Of a DNA stretch of 64,000 nucleotides, positions 26,373-36,800 are shown piece by piece (position 1 is the first letter of the stretch; the number at the start of each line of letters is the position of its first letter). The notes beneath the pieces are model-generated. The model was not told where the DNA came from. It made no database searches and saw only the letters and a program-made list of their open reading frames with translations. Both the position numbers and the translations under genes were made by a program. The DNA lies in the IMG/VR virus record IMGVR_UViG_3300007504_000006, positions 22,249 through 86,248 of that record. One strand, 5' to 3'. This stretch comes from a virus.

Positions 26373-28082
26373 ATGAGCTGGAAAAAACATTTTACAGTAT
26401 ACCAATTCGGTAATACTAAAAAAGTAGGACAATCACATACAAGTGCAAGTAAATTTGGTTCTTGGTTACCTGAAGTTTATACAGGACAACCTAATAGAAT
26501 TGAACGTTATGTTCAATACGACCAAATGGATATAGATTCTGAAGTTAATGCGGCTTTAGATACTATTGCTGAATTTTCGACACAATTTGTAGATAAAACA
26601 AATATACCATTTGAAGTCGAATGGAAAGAAGATTCAACAGAAACTGAAGTAGCATTATTAGAAAAAGCATTAGAACAATGGAATAATCTAAACGATTGGG
26701 ATAAACGTATTTGGAGAATATTTAGAAATACATGTAAATATGGAGACCAATTTTTTATTAGAGACCCGGAAACATATGAATGGAATTGGGTTAATCCAAT
26801 GGATGTTACAAAAGTAGTTATTAATGAGGCAAAAGGTAAAGAACCAGAACAATATATTGTTCGCAATTTAGCATTAAATTTACAAGAAAAAACAGCATCA
26901 AATATTATTCCGCATAGTGATCAATTTGCATCAGTTACCGCTATGCAACGAGGTGGTATTATTGACCGAGGAGCATATGGTACAGGTAGTGGTCATAGTC
27001 AAAGCGGATATGGTGGCGGAGAACAAGAAGAATACGGAGTTGACGCAAATCATATGGTGCATTTAGGAATGACAGAAGGCATGGATATTAATTGGCCTTT
27101 TGGTCAAAGCATTCTTGATCCGGTGTTTAAAACGTACAAGCAAAAAGAATTACTAGAAGATTCTATTATAATTTATAGAGTACAGCGAGCTCCAGAACGT
27201 AGAGTATTTTACATAGATGTGGGAAACATGCCATCACACAAAGCAATGGGATTTGTAGAGCGTGTGAAAAATGAAATTCACCAACGTAGAATACCAAATA
27301 AAACTGGAGGAGGCACAACAATCATGGATGCTAGTTACAATCCTCTTTCAATAATGGAAGATTACTTTTTTGCACAAACAGCAGAGGGAAGAGGATCTAA
27401 AGTTGAAGTATTACCTGGAGGTGAGAATTTAGGGCAGATAGATGATTTAAGGTATTTTACAAATAAAATTTTAAGAGCGTTAAGAGTACCTAGTTCTTAC
27501 CTCCCAACAGGTCCAGATGATGGAACTTCAAGTTATGTTGACGGACGAGTAGGTACTGCATTTATTCAAGAATATAGATTTACAAAATATTGTCAACGTA
27601 TACAAGCATTATTAGGACCTACATTTGACAAAGAATTTAAACTCTTTTTAAAATGGAAAGGTATTAATATTGATTCAGGTACGTTTGAACTTAGATTTAC
27701 GGATCCGCAGAGCTTTAGTCAATATAGAGAAGTAGAAGTTGATCAAGCTAGATCAGCAGTATTCAGTGGACTTGCAGAAGCACCATATATGTCTAAGCGT
27801 TTTGCATTAAAGAAATACCTAGGACTTTCAGAAGATGAAATAGTAGAAAATGAGCAAATGTGGAGACAAGAAAATGGTGAGCAAGATACACAATTAGATC
27901 CTGAAAGTGATATGAGCGGATTAGGAGCAGTAGGAGTTCAACCTATGGATCCAAATATGATGCAACCTATGGAAGCCGAACCACTGCCAGGAGCAGAGGA
28001 TCCAATGGATCCTGCAGGAGCAGAAGGATCGGCATCACCTATTACCGGCGACGAACTACCAGATGCACCAGGAGCAGTATAA
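26373..28082 (+). CDS. 20: Portal vertex protein gp20
   Basis: 569 residues. It has the recognisable N-terminus of T4-like portals (MDIDSEVNAALDTIAEF), a central LLEDSIIIYRVQRAPERR-type segment, and RIPNKTGGGTTIMDASYNPL followed by LPSSYLP-like RVPSSYLPTGPDD. The dodecameric portal sits at one capsid vertex, initiates head assembly and is the DNA gate and terminase docking site. The last 60 residues are Pro/Asp/Met-rich and variable. The stop overlaps the next ATG (TAATG). Confidence 0.93.
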   Translation: MSWKKHFTVYQFGNTKKVGQSHTSASKFGSWLPEVYTGQPNRIERYVQYDQMDIDSEVNAALDTIAEFSTQFVDKTNIPFEVEWKEDSTETEVALLEKALEQWNNLNDWDKRIWRIFRNTCKYGDQFFIRDPETYEWNWVNPMDVTKVVINEAKGKEPEQYIVRNLALNLQEKTASNIIPHSDQFASVTAMQRGGIIDRGAYGTGSGHSQSGYGGGEQEEYGVDANHMVHLGMTEGMDINWPFGQSILDPVFKTYKQKELLEDSIIIYRVQRAPERRVFYIDVGNMPSHKAMGFVERVKNEIHQRRIPNKTGGGTTIMDASYNPLSIMEDYFFAQTAEGRGSKVEVLPGGENLGQIDDLRYFTNKILRALRVPSSYLPTGPDDGTSSYVDGRVGTAFIQEYRFTKYCQRIQALLGPTFDKEFKLFLKWKGINIDSGTFELRFTDPQSFSQYREVEVDQARSAVFSGLAEAPYMSKRFALKKYLGLSEDEIVENEQMWRQENGEQDTQLDPESDMSGLGAVGVQPMDPNMMQPMEAEPLPGAEDPMDPAGAEGSASPITGDELPDAPGAV

Positions 28083-28342
28083 TGAAAGATTATGTAGAAA
28101 TGATGAAAGAATTTAGACAATTATCTGAAGCACCAAAATCAGATAATGTAGGTACACAATACGAAGAAATTGACGATCAATCAAAATATGAATATGACGA
28201 CAGTCGGCGCCCTCGATTAACACTTACACATTTGAACAAATTGAAAAAAATGCGTAAGTTAAAAAAGTTAGATCTTGATAAAAGATACAAATTTTTTAAA
28301 GAAATTTACGGAATCCCACCAGCACCTCCTCCAACGATGTAA
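28082..28342 (+). CDS. Small prohead-region protein (gp67-like position)
   Basis: 86 residues, translationally coupled to gp20. It is charged, with a Lys-rich helix (LNKLKKMRKLKKLDLDKRYK) and a Pro-rich end (PPAPPPTM). T4 has the small prohead core genes 67 and 68 between genes 20 and 21; assignment is by position only. Confidence 0.6.
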   Translation: MKDYVEMMKEFRQLSEAPKSDNVGTQYEEIDDQSKYEYDDSRRPRLTLTHLNKLKKMRKLKKLDLDKRYKFFKEIYGIPPAPPPTM

Positions 28343-28352
28343 TTTTTTTCCA

Positions 28353-28377
28353 AAAAAGGCGATTTTTAGACCTTTTT
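28353..28377 (+). terminator. Weak hairpin after gp20 block
   Basis: AAAAAGG/CCTTTTT with an 11-nt loop. The stem is mostly A-U pairs, so termination is likely partial at best. Confidence 0.3.
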
Positions 28378-28399
28378 CTAAGCTATTTCTCTCTCGAAT

Positions 28400-28410
28400 T
28401 GTAAATATTA
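28400..28410 (+). promoter_or_regulatory. Variant late-promoter-like motif before prohead core gene
   Basis: TGTAAATATTA shares the AAATATTA part of the motif seen at other late starts, with G in place of A near the front. It lies about 35 bp before the ATG, which has AGGAG upstream. Confidence 0.4.
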
Positions 28411-28444
28411 ATAGTTTCAAAACGCTTTCTTTAGGAGTAATTAT

Positions 28445-29320
28445 ATGACCACGAGAGAAAAACTTGAAAAGGTCCTCGAATTTATCATAAACGAGGAAAA
28501 TGAAAAGGCCAGCGACCTCCTTCATGATGTATTTGTGGAAAAGGCTCGAGGCATTTACGAAGAGATTGCAACCGAAGACGAAGATCTTGAGGAAGCAACA
28601 GAAGAAGAAGTCGAGGAAGCAAAATCCGACGACGACAAAGAAGATAAAGAACAAGTAGACGAAGCAGACATTCAAGATCAATTTGCAGACGAAGTCGAAA
28701 CCGACAGCGAAATGATTGATCAAGAAGAAGTAGCAGAAGAAGATCCAATAGGTGACGAAATGCCTATGGATGATGAAATGGGTGACGCAGAAGGCGAAGA
28801 TCCTGTTGAAGATGCTTTTATGAATGTTGAAGATGCTTTAGACGAACTTAAAGCCGAATTTGCTCAACTAATGGGTGACGAAGAGCCAGTAGATATGGAC
28901 GACGAAGCACCAGTAGATGATATGAGCGATATGGTTGACGCAGAAGAAGAAGATCCATTAATGATGGGTGGAAACGACGAAGAACCAGTAGAAGAAGAAC
29001 TTGATTACGAACAAGTTGGTGAAGGTGCAGTAAATGTTCCAGATCCAAATATGAGCGAAACAGGTTTTGCAGCCGCTGGTGGATCTACCGGAGCAGTAGG
29101 TAACAAATCCCCTGTAGCAAGTAAAAATGATATGGGCGGAACCGCTGTTAAAGTTAATGATGGTTCTGAAGGCGATCATGGTGACAATGCTGTTAAAGAA
29201 GATAACGCAGGAAACGTAAATGTACCAGGCGGAAAAGCAGGAAAAGCACAATCAAATGTAGCCGATCCAAAAAACAGTGAAGAAGCAAGTAATAAAAAAT
29301 CACCAATAGATGGTTCGTAA
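28445..29320 (+). CDS. Acidic prohead core protein
   Basis: 291 residues. A short helical N-terminus (KLEKVLEFIINEENEKASDL) is followed by an extremely Asp/Glu-rich stretch (about residues 38-200) and a Gly/Asn/Lys-rich tail. In T4 the acidic gp67 and basic gp68 form part of the prohead core and are cut by gp21 into internal peptides. Position between gp20 and gp21 fits, but it is longer than either. AGGAG precedes the ATG. Confidence 0.6.
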   Translation: MTTREKLEKVLEFIINEENEKASDLLHDVFVEKARGIYEEIATEDEDLEEATEEEVEEAKSDDDKEDKEQVDEADIQDQFADEVETDSEMIDQEEVAEEDPIGDEMPMDDEMGDAEGEDPVEDAFMNVEDALDELKAEFAQLMGDEEPVDMDDEAPVDDMSDMVDAEEEDPLMMGGNDEEPVEEELDYEQVGEGAVNVPDPNMSETGFAAAGGSTGAVGNKSPVASKNDMGGTAVKVNDGSEGDHGDNAVKEDNAGNVNVPGGKAGKAQSNVADPKNSEEASNKKSPIDGS

Positions 29321-29331
29321 GGAAAAAATAA

Positions 29332-29961
29332 ATGGGCGTAACATTAGTAGAGAAATTAAGTTTTGATCAAGCTAATATACAAGTAGAATCCGTTGATGAC
29401 AATGGAACAAAGAATCTCTTTATGAGAGGTGTCTTTATTCAAGGTGATGTTAAGAATCAAAATCAACGGGTTTACCCAATTAATGAAATTAATAAAGCGG
29501 TAAAATCGCTAAAAGAAAAAATAACCTCAGGGTTTTCGGTATTAGGAGAAGCCGACCATCCAGAAGATCTAACAGTTAATTTAGATCGTGTTTCTCATGT
29601 AATAACAGAAATGGATATGCATGGAGCAGATGGAGTAGGAAAACTTAAAATTTTACCAACGCCTATGGGGAATCTAGTTAAAACACTATTAGAGAGTGGT
29701 GTTAAACTAGGTGTTAGTTCAAGGGGATCAGGAAATGTCAGTGAAGGTGGAAAGGTCTCCGATTTTGAAATTGTGACAGTTGATATTGTCGCACAACCGA
29801 GTGCCCCTAACGCTTACCCGGATCCAATTTACGAGAAGCTGGAAAATTACAAAAAAGGCGGATCATTGTTGGAATTAGCTGAAGCAGTTAGGTATGATAA
29901 AAAGGCACAAAAGCACCTTACTAAAGGGATCACTACATTTATTAGTGATCTTAAATTTTAG
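29332..29961 (+). CDS. 21: Prohead maturation protease gp21
   Basis: 209 residues. Conserved protease motifs are GEADHPEDL (His76) and LGVSSRGSG (Ser129/Ser130), followed by FEIVTVDIVAQPSAPNA, as in the T4 gp21/herpesvirus-assemblin serine protease fold. It cleaves scaffold and capsid proteins during head maturation and then itself. The gene is compactly placed between core protein and scaffold genes with GGA upstream. Confidence 0.93.
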   Translation: MGVTLVEKLSFDQANIQVESVDDNGTKNLFMRGVFIQGDVKNQNQRVYPINEINKAVKSLKEKITSGFSVLGEADHPEDLTVNLDRVSHVITEMDMHGADGVGKLKILPTPMGNLVKTLLESGVKLGVSSRGSGNVSEGGKVSDFEIVTVDIVAQPSAPNAYPDPIYEKLENYKKGGSLLELAEAVRYDKKAQKHLTKGITTFISDLKF

Positions 29962-29972
29962 GAGAATTTAAT

Positions 29973-31109
29973 ATGGCAGACGCTTTTGAAGAACTATTAG
30001 GTGGAGACGTCCTGTCGGAAGATGTTAAAACTTCATTAACAGAGGCTTGGGAAGCAAAACTTTCCGAGGCTCGTGAGCAGATTACTAATGAAATCCGCGA
30101 AGAATTTGCAACTCGTTATACAAACGACAAGACGCAAATTGTTGAAGCAATGGATAATATGTTGACTGATGCTATTAAGCAAGAAGTCGAAGAATTTGCT
30201 CATGATAAAGGTGCATTAGTTGAGGCACGAGTTCAGTACAAACAAAAAATGCAAGAACACGCAGAAGTATTGGACAAGTTCTTAATGGATGCTCTTAAGA
30301 AGGAAATAACTGAACTTCGAGAGGATAGAAACACCCAAGGCGAAAACTTTAAAAAATTAGAAGGTTTTGTCTTGAAACAGTTAACAAAAGAGTTGAATGA
30401 ATTCCATAGCGATAAACAGGCTGTAGTAGAACAGAAGGTTAAACTCGTTACGGAAGGAAAACAACTTTTACGTAACACAAAAGCTAATTTTGTCAAGAAG
30501 GCCGCAGAAAAAGTAGAAAACATTGTTGAAAGTACACTTCGAGGAGAGATTGGTGCTTTGAAAGAAGATATCAAATCAGCCCGAGAAAATTCTTTCGGAA
30601 GAAAGATGTTTGAAGCATTTGCGGCAGAATTTATGACAAGTCACTTAGCTGAAGGGACAGAAGTTAAAAAACTGTCTCACAAACTTAAAGAGCTAGAGGG
30701 ACAACTTGAAGAGGCTAACGTACAAATTTCGTCAAAACAAGTAGAAATTTCCGAAGCTCAAAAACAGGCTCGTATTGCAGAAGGTAAGCAAGAACGAGAT
30801 AAAACTTTATCAGAATTGTTGACACCTCTTTCTAGAGATAAGAAAGAGATTATGGAAGATCTGTTATCTACAGTACAAACAGAAAATCTTAAAAAACAGT
30901 ATGAGAAATACTTACCAACAGTTCTTAATGAAAATGTTAAAAAAGAAGCAAAAAGTACCGCTTCTAAAAAGACATTAAAAGAAAATGTACAGCCAAAAGC
31001 TAGAACACAGAAAACTGTGATAACAGGTAATAAACCAGTTCATGTATCGCCGGAAACGACTGATGCACAGGCTGAGATTATTAACCTTAGAAAACTAGCA
31101 GGAATATAA
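29973..31109 (+). CDS. 22: Major prohead scaffold protein gp22
   Basis: 378 residues, almost entirely helical and highly charged with coiled-coil character (for example LSHKLKELEGQLEEANVQIS), as expected of T4 gp22. It forms the internal scaffold around which gp23 assembles and is degraded by gp21. The ATG is preceded by AGGAG. Position between gp21 and gp23 is diagnostic. Confidence 0.9.
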   Translation: MADAFEELLGGDVLSEDVKTSLTEAWEAKLSEAREQITNEIREEFATRYTNDKTQIVEAMDNMLTDAIKQEVEEFAHDKGALVEARVQYKQKMQEHAEVLDKFLMDALKKEITELREDRNTQGENFKKLEGFVLKQLTKELNEFHSDKQAVVEQKVKLVTEGKQLLRNTKANFVKKAAEKVENIVESTLRGEIGALKEDIKSARENSFGRKMFEAFAAEFMTSHLAEGTEVKKLSHKLKELEGQLEEANVQISSKQVEISEAQKQARIAEGKQERDKTLSELLTPLSRDKKEIMEDLLSTVQTENLKKQYEKYLPTVLNENVKKEAKSTASKKTLKENVQPKARTQKTVITGNKPVHVSPETTDAQAEIINLRKLAGI

Positions 31110-31128
31110 TTTTTAAGGAGAATTAATT

Positions 31129-32298
31129 ATGGCAGACGCACTATTTGAGTCCAACTGGCAACCAACTAAGGACGCTCTGTGCGAAGGACTAGAAGGCAAC
31201 AAAAGAACAGTAATGGAAACCACATTAGAAAATACACGTCAAGCACTGATGGAGACAGCAGGAGCAGGCGCAACTAATGCAGGTAACGTTGCAACGTTAA
31301 ACAAAGTTATCCTTCCTGTTATCAGAAGGGTAATGCCTACTGTTATCGCAAACGAGCTAATTGGTGTACAGCCAATGACTGGTCCAGTAGGACAAATTCA
31401 TACTCTGCGTGTAAGATATGCAGATACAGATAATGGAGCAACCGCGGGTGAAGAAGCATTGAGCCCATTTAAGATTGCTAATTCATATTCTGGAGCACCA
31501 GGAACAAGTGCCGCTCCGAGCGCCACAGGCGTTATGGAGGGGATTCCCGGTAATAAAATGTCAATCCAAATCTTGAAGCAAACAGTTGAAGCGAAGACTC
31601 GCAGACTGTCCGCTCGTTGGACTTTTGAAGCATCTCAGGATGCCCAAAGCCAGCATGGTATTGATGTTGAGGCTGAAGTTATGGCCGCTCTTGCACAAGA
31701 GATTACTACAGAAATCGATCAAGAAATTATCGGTTCTTTAACAACTTTATCAGGAACAGCAGTTGACACATATGACCAATCCGCTGTTTCGGGTACAGCA
31801 ACTTTTGTTGGTGACGAACACGCCGCATTAGCAGTTCTGGTAAATAGAGCCGCTAATATTATCGCCGCACGTACACGTCGTGGCGCAGGTAACTGGGTAG
31901 TTGTTAGTCCATTAGCACTGACAATCCTTCAAAGTGCAACAACTTCTGCGTTCGCAAGAACAACTGAAGGTACTTTTGAAGCACCAACTAACACAAAATT
32001 TGTTGGAACTTTAAATAGTTCAGTTCGTGTTTATGTAAATCAGTATGCCGCTGATAGCGCCGCAGTACTGGTTGGTTATAAGGGCCCAGGTGAAATGGAT
32101 GCCGCAAGTTTTTATTGCCCATACATTCCGCTGATGAGCTCCGGGGTTGTACTTGATCCTAGTTCATTCGAACCAGTCGTTTCCTTTATGACACGATATG
32201 GTTATGTTGAGCTTTCGAACCAAGCTTCATCCTTGGGTAACGCCGCTGACTACTTGGCAAATATTGCCGTTACTAACGCAAACGTTAAGTTTCAGTAA
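31129..32298 (+). CDS. 23: Major capsid protein gp23
   Basis: 389 residues with strong similarity to T4-type gp23: VMPTVIANELIGVQPMTGPV, LSARWTFEASQDAQSQHGID, RRGAGNWVVVSP and FYCPYIPLMSSGVVLDP. It has an HK97-type fold and a cleavable N-terminal arm; it is shorter than T4 gp23 (521 aa), as in many marine relatives. Codons are less AT-biased than in neighbouring genes, consistent with very high expression. AAGGAG precedes the start and a strong terminator follows. Confidence 0.96.
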   Translation: MADALFESNWQPTKDALCEGLEGNKRTVMETTLENTRQALMETAGAGATNAGNVATLNKVILPVIRRVMPTVIANELIGVQPMTGPVGQIHTLRVRYADTDNGATAGEEALSPFKIANSYSGAPGTSAAPSATGVMEGIPGNKMSIQILKQTVEAKTRRLSARWTFEASQDAQSQHGIDVEAEVMAALAQEITTEIDQEIIGSLTTLSGTAVDTYDQSAVSGTATFVGDEHAALAVLVNRAANIIAARTRRGAGNWVVVSPLALTILQSATTSAFARTTEGTFEAPTNTKFVGTLNSSVRVYVNQYAADSAAVLVGYKGPGEMDAASFYCPYIPLMSSGVVLDPSSFEPVVSFMTRYGYVELSNQASSLGNAADYLANIAVTNANVKFQ

Positions 32299-32320
32299 AC
32301 CGTTACTTTATTGGTTACAA

Positions 32321-32351
32321 AAGGGTATATTTTCGGATATACCCTTTTTTT
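32321..32351 (+). terminator. Intrinsic terminator after gp23
   Basis: AAGGGTATAT/ATATACCCTT with loop TTTCGG, followed by a T run: a strong factor-independent terminator placed to end the capsid message. Confidence 0.85.
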
Positions 32352-32353
32352 AT

Positions 32354-32361
32354 GATAAATA
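32354..32361 (+). promoter_or_regulatory. Late-promoter-like motif after capsid terminator
   Basis: GATAAATA followed by TTATTG immediately after the gp23 terminator. It would start the transcript of the gene at 32430. Confidence 0.55.
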
Positions 32362-32429
32362 TTATTGCCCGAAAGGGTTTATGGGGTACACCCACCCCGT
32401 AGTTGGATAGAACCACAAAGGAGAAACAA

Positions 32430-32822
32430 ATGGGAAGACCTATTAATAAAAGACACTTCGGTACCCCTGATTCGGGTCTCGATTTTAAATGTAGATATCA
32501 TCATGGATCATTATCTGATGGTTGGATTGTTAAACAAGTTGGCTCAAAACGTTTTAAGTGTACAAATAAAGCCGGCAACGAAAAAATTTGTACTTTAGTC
32601 GACAAAGCACAAGGATCATTAGCAGAAGGCGAAATGACTATTAGTGTTAAAGATAGTGCAGATAGTAATGCTATTAAGCGAGTAACAAAAATTACAGGTA
32701 GACGAGTTACATTATCAGGTGGAACTCAAATTCCTTGGGATTTTACTGGCACAGGAGCAACTGTTGAAATGGAAGAAGCCGGAACTGACTCTGACAATAC
32801 TGGCGGAGATAACTTCGAATAA
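32430..32822 (+). CDS. Small structural-type protein downstream of gp23
   Basis: 130 residues from ATG 32430, chosen because AAAGGAG precedes it; an in-frame extension to 32403 lacks a ribosome site. The start (MGRPINKRHFG) is followed by a beta-rich body and an acidic end (EEAGTDSDNTGGDNFE). Its own late promoter and terminator make it a single-gene late unit, as expected for an abundant virion or capsid-decorating protein. I do not recognise the family. Confidence 0.65.
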   Translation: MGRPINKRHFGTPDSGLDFKCRYHHGSLSDGWIVKQVGSKRFKCTNKAGNEKICTLVDKAQGSLAEGEMTISVKDSADSNAIKRVTKITGRRVTLSGGTQIPWDFTGTGATVEMEEAGTDSDNTGGDNFE

Positions 32823-32832
32823 TCTATTCTAA

Positions 32833-32864
32833 AATGGGGCATCCTTTGCCCCATTTCTCTTTTT
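32833..32864 (+). terminator. Intrinsic terminator
   Basis: AATGGGGCA/TGCCCCATT with a TCCTT loop, followed by TCTCTTTTT. Confidence 0.82.
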
Positions 32865-32890
32865 AATACCTTAATAAAATAAATTTCAAA

Positions 32891-32898
32891 GATAAATA
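32891..32898 (+). promoter_or_regulatory. Late-promoter-like motif
   Basis: GATAAATA followed by TTATTAATGG, 26 bp before the ATG at 32924. Together with the terminator just upstream it isolates the next transcription unit. Confidence 0.55.
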
Positions 32899-32923
32899 TT
32901 ATTAATGGAGTGTAGGATGAATA

Positions 32924-33346
32924 ATGGCTTTAAAAACTACCAGTTTAATTTCAGAAGAATCAGTAACAGCATCAAATCTTAAAACAACAAATGCGGCTAC
33001 AGCAGGTGATGCGGTAGCAACAGATGGTGCTGGAAATTTAGTTTTTAAAACATTACATGGTGCACAACCAACTGTAACATATAAAAATGCAGATTTTACA
33101 ATTACCGCTGGCGAAAATGTCCAAGTTGATACAAGAGCTAATCCTGTTAATATAACTTTACCAGCAAATCCAAATGTAGGAGATGCGGTTAGGATATCTG
33201 ATGGCGGAGGAAACTTTGCAAGTTTAAATGTTACAGTTTTACGCAATGGAAATACTATTATGGATTTAGGAGATGATTTATTAGTAGATTATAATAACGC
33301 ATCTTTTGGTTTATCTTATAATGGTTCCACTTGGAGAATATTTTAA
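32924..33346 (+). CDS. Virion structural / adhesin module protein
   Basis: 140 residues. The N-terminus (MALKTTSLISEESVTASNL) is fibre-like. The last 90 residues form a beta-rich module (YKNADFTITAGENVQVDTR to YNGSTWRIF) that is repeated almost in register at the end of the 223-aa protein at 56331-57002. I infer a virion surface or fibre-tip module. It is coupled to the next gene by TAATG. Confidence 0.65.
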   Translation: MALKTTSLISEESVTASNLKTTNAATAGDAVATDGAGNLVFKTLHGAQPTVTYKNADFTITAGENVQVDTRANPVNITLPANPNVGDAVRISDGGGNFASLNVTVLRNGNTIMDLGDDLLVDYNNASFGLSYNGSTWRIF

Positions 33347-33786
33347 TGGCGATTTATCTTTCAGATTATTTAAGTCCCTCTGCAGGTTCAGTTACAGGTG
33401 GAGGTCAAGTTAACACAATATCTGACGAATATGCTTATCATGCATTTAAACGAGATGCAGATGGCTTGCTAACTTATACTAAAGTAAAATTAAATGGAAC
33501 AGAATCAATAGATCTTACTGATGATACAGGATTTGCATATAATGGTTTAGAAGATATGCTTGACGGTACATTAGACGATGGAACAACCCAAACTAATTCT
33601 CTTCCTGTAGGATATGAAGAAACAGGAAGAAATCAATGGGATACTAATATAGGTAATCGAAATCATGACCAATTTAGATTTGATAATTTAAAATTATTTT
33701 ATTATTTAAATAGTGGTGGTAAGTTAGTAGCAAGGTATAAACAAGATTATGTTTATGTATCAACAGGTGGATCAACAGCAGTTTAA
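33346..33786 (+). CDS. Virion-associated hypothetical protein
   Basis: 146 residues from the ATG overlapping the preceding stop (TAATG), starting MAIYLSDYLSPSAGSVTGGG. It is beta-rich, Tyr/Asp-rich and without a known motif. Position at the head of the adhesin region and co-transcription with the preceding module protein suggest a structural role. Confidence 0.6.
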   Translation: MAIYLSDYLSPSAGSVTGGGQVNTISDEYAYHAFKRDADGLLTYTKVKLNGTESIDLTDDTGFAYNGLEDMLDGTLDDGTTQTNSLPVGYEETGRNQWDTNIGNRNHDQFRFDNLKLFYYLNSGGKLVARYKQDYVYVSTGGSTAV

Positions 33787-33811
33787 AGTATAATTTTAAT
33801 GGAAATTTTTG

Positions 33812-33819
33812 AATAAATA
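33812..33819 (+). promoter_or_regulatory. Late-promoter-like motif before 1965-aa gene
   Basis: AATAAATA followed by TATTAAATC, 28 bp before the ATG at 33847, which has an AGGGA ribosome site. Confidence 0.55.
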
Positions 33820-33846
33820 TATTAAATCATATAAGGGATCACACTA

Positions 33847-36800
33847 ATGGCTGATTTTATTCTAGGACGATTAAAGTTCAAATGGAAAGGTGACTGGGTT
33901 ACCTCCACACAATATATTATAGATGATATTATTAAGTATGGAGCCAATACATATGTATGTATTGTTAATCATACTTCTGGTACTTTCTATACAGATTTAG
34001 ATTCTAATTCGTACTGGTCTTTGCATACTGAAAGTTTTGCTTATAATTCGAGCAGTACTGCATGGGCTTCAGGCACTGAATATAAAAATAATGACGTAGT
34101 ACGTTGGGGAGCGAATTTATATATTTGTAATGCTCATCATACTTCAGCCGCAGATTGGGCAACTAATTCAGCTAAATTTACTTTATTCGTACCAGGTTTA
34201 GAATTTGAAGATTCCTATAGTAATACTACACAATATCAAACAGGTGATGTTGTTACATATGGTGGATATACTTATACTGCAAAACAAGATTCAATAGGTA
34301 ATTTACCTACTGCTACTACATACTGGGATTTATTTACTACTGGATTTAATGTTAAAGGTGAATATAATGCAGGTACAGCATATAATCCAGGTGATGTAGT
34401 AACTAGAAATGGTTATGTATATGTAGCAAAAGTAGACACTACAGGTAATGCTCCTACAATCCAAGATACAGATTCTAATTCACCTACATACAATGAAACA
34501 ATTACAAATTCAGCTTATTGGGATTTAATTAATACAGGTTTTAAGTTCCAAGGAGATTGGTCCGGAGCATCAACTTATTATTTAGGTGATGTAGTAAAAG
34601 AAGGAAATAGTTCATATATTTGTGTAGATGAACACACAGGTGATGGTACCTCATCCTCTGCTACTAAACCTCCATCGGCTTATTGGGATACATTGGCGGC
34701 AGGTGATACAACTATTGTTATGAATACACCTGGTGACATAATGATTCGAACCTCTACTAATACAAAATTAAATGTAGGTAAAAAAGGTTGGAAATTACGA
34801 GCAGATGAAGGACAAAATTATCCTGTACATTGGGATCCAGATGATGAATCATATACATGGTATGTTGATCCTCATAAAGGATCGGATGAAGAAAATCTTA
34901 CCTACAGTCCCGGTGTAGTTTCAACAGGAAGTATGAGCACAGGCGAAGAATCAACTTGTACAAGAGACTTAGGATATGTGTTAGATGCTTCAAAATATGA
35001 TATGGCAATGGGCACAAACTATATGCAACATATAGTAGGTCATAGAATGCAATATGGTGTAAATGTAACAACCGGCGACAGATTAAGAGTATTAGGTGCT
35101 ATTGATCATGCAAAATTAGCAACCATTGATATTAATAGTGTTAAAAATGAAAATGCAATACTTCAAGAAGTTACCCAAGCATTTGATGAAGTTGTTGATA
35201 TTATAAACAATGGTCATGCCGCGGCAGATGCCGCATCGTTTCCAGCATTTGGAGCAAGCACAAATAAACAAAATGCAGTATTACAAATGCAAGCAAATAA
35301 AAATTTTATTGCCGCAGAAGTAAATGCATGGGTAGAAGATTATATTGGGGCCATGACAACACAAGAACAAGATTTATGTACAAGAGATTTAGGTTATGTT
35401 GTTAATGCCGCAAAAAATGATATGGCAATTGGCACAAATTATATGGCAGTTATTACTGGCATTAGATTTAACTATGGGTTATATACTACATCCTCAGATA
35501 AAGTAAGAGTTCAAGATGCTATTGATCATTCGCAAGCATCAATTAAAGCATTAACTAATGTATCCGGAGCGGCTGAAACCGCAATAGATGCCGCCTATGC
35601 AGAAATTAAAGATATTATAGATAATGGTAATTCTTCTGCTGATGCTTTAACTTTTCCAGATTTTAATACAGGTAGATCAGATTGGACAGATAGAAAAAAT
35701 GGTGGTTCCCAATTACAGGCAAATAAAGATTTTATTGCCGCAGATGTAAATGCATGGGTTACACAAAATTATCCATCTCATTTTGGTACATATGATGAAG
35801 CAAAATGTACAAGAGACTCAGGTTATCTTGTAGATGCTTTAACGTACGATTTAATGTATGGAGGTGATAGTGCAAGTGTAATAATGGCTAAGTCATTTTT
35901 TGATGGTGGAGTTTCACAATTAACAACTCCAACTGAAAGAAATGTAACTGTTTTAGCATATCAACATATGGCAACAATTGCAAGTGCTATTGTTCAAGAA
36001 ACAACAGTAACACCCCAAACAGGAAACAGCGAAACTCAAGATACAACTGGTACAGCCGCTACAGCCGCAGAAGGAACAATAGTTTCTAATTTAATGCAAA
36101 TTACAGAAGATGCAATTACTGCTAATAGTGCTTCAGGTATACCAGCGGCTACCTATCCAGATGTTGCAACCTCAACTCATATTACACCACATACAGATAT
36201 TACAACAGATCAAACAACAATTATATCTAATGCGGTGGCTTCAGTTGCGAGTAGTGCTGGTTATGTTCACGATGCATCAAAATGTACACGAGACACAAAA
36301 TATTTTGTTGATGCTATGTGTTATGATTTAATGTATGGAGGAGATTTTGGTACTCTAGTATCTGCTAAATCTTTTTTTGATGCTGGAGTTTCTCAAATAC
36401 CAGCAAATCATAGAGAAACAACAGGTTTAGCATATAATTATATGGCAGATGTATTTAAGTATTGTATAGAAAAAACTACAGCATGGAATCCGGAACAATC
36501 TGTAATAACTCAAGATACTTCAAACAATGCAGGAACAAGTGCAGAAACTACAATAGTAGATACAAATTTACAAGTTATAGAAGATGCAGTTAAAAATAAT
36601 ACTGCACCAACAGCATCAATAACATATCCTTCTATAGGAAATGCTTCTGCAAATAACACTACAGCATTTAATGATATAACATCAAGTCAAGCAACTATTA
36701 TATCAAATGCAGTGGCGGCAGTGGCGGCAGGACAAATAACAGGTGAAGGTATATCTGATTATGCAAGTGGTACAGCATATATTGCAGGTCATGTATGTCG

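Noticed and set aside
28268-29251. Several minus-strand frames opposite the acidic core protein
   Set aside because: Leu/Arg-rich or Phe/Val-rich shadow translations of Asp/Glu codon repeats; no start signals.
32365-32598. Frame of 77 codons overlapping the start of the 32430 gene
   Set aside because: It runs through the hairpin leader, has no ribosome site and is out of frame with the well-supported gene.
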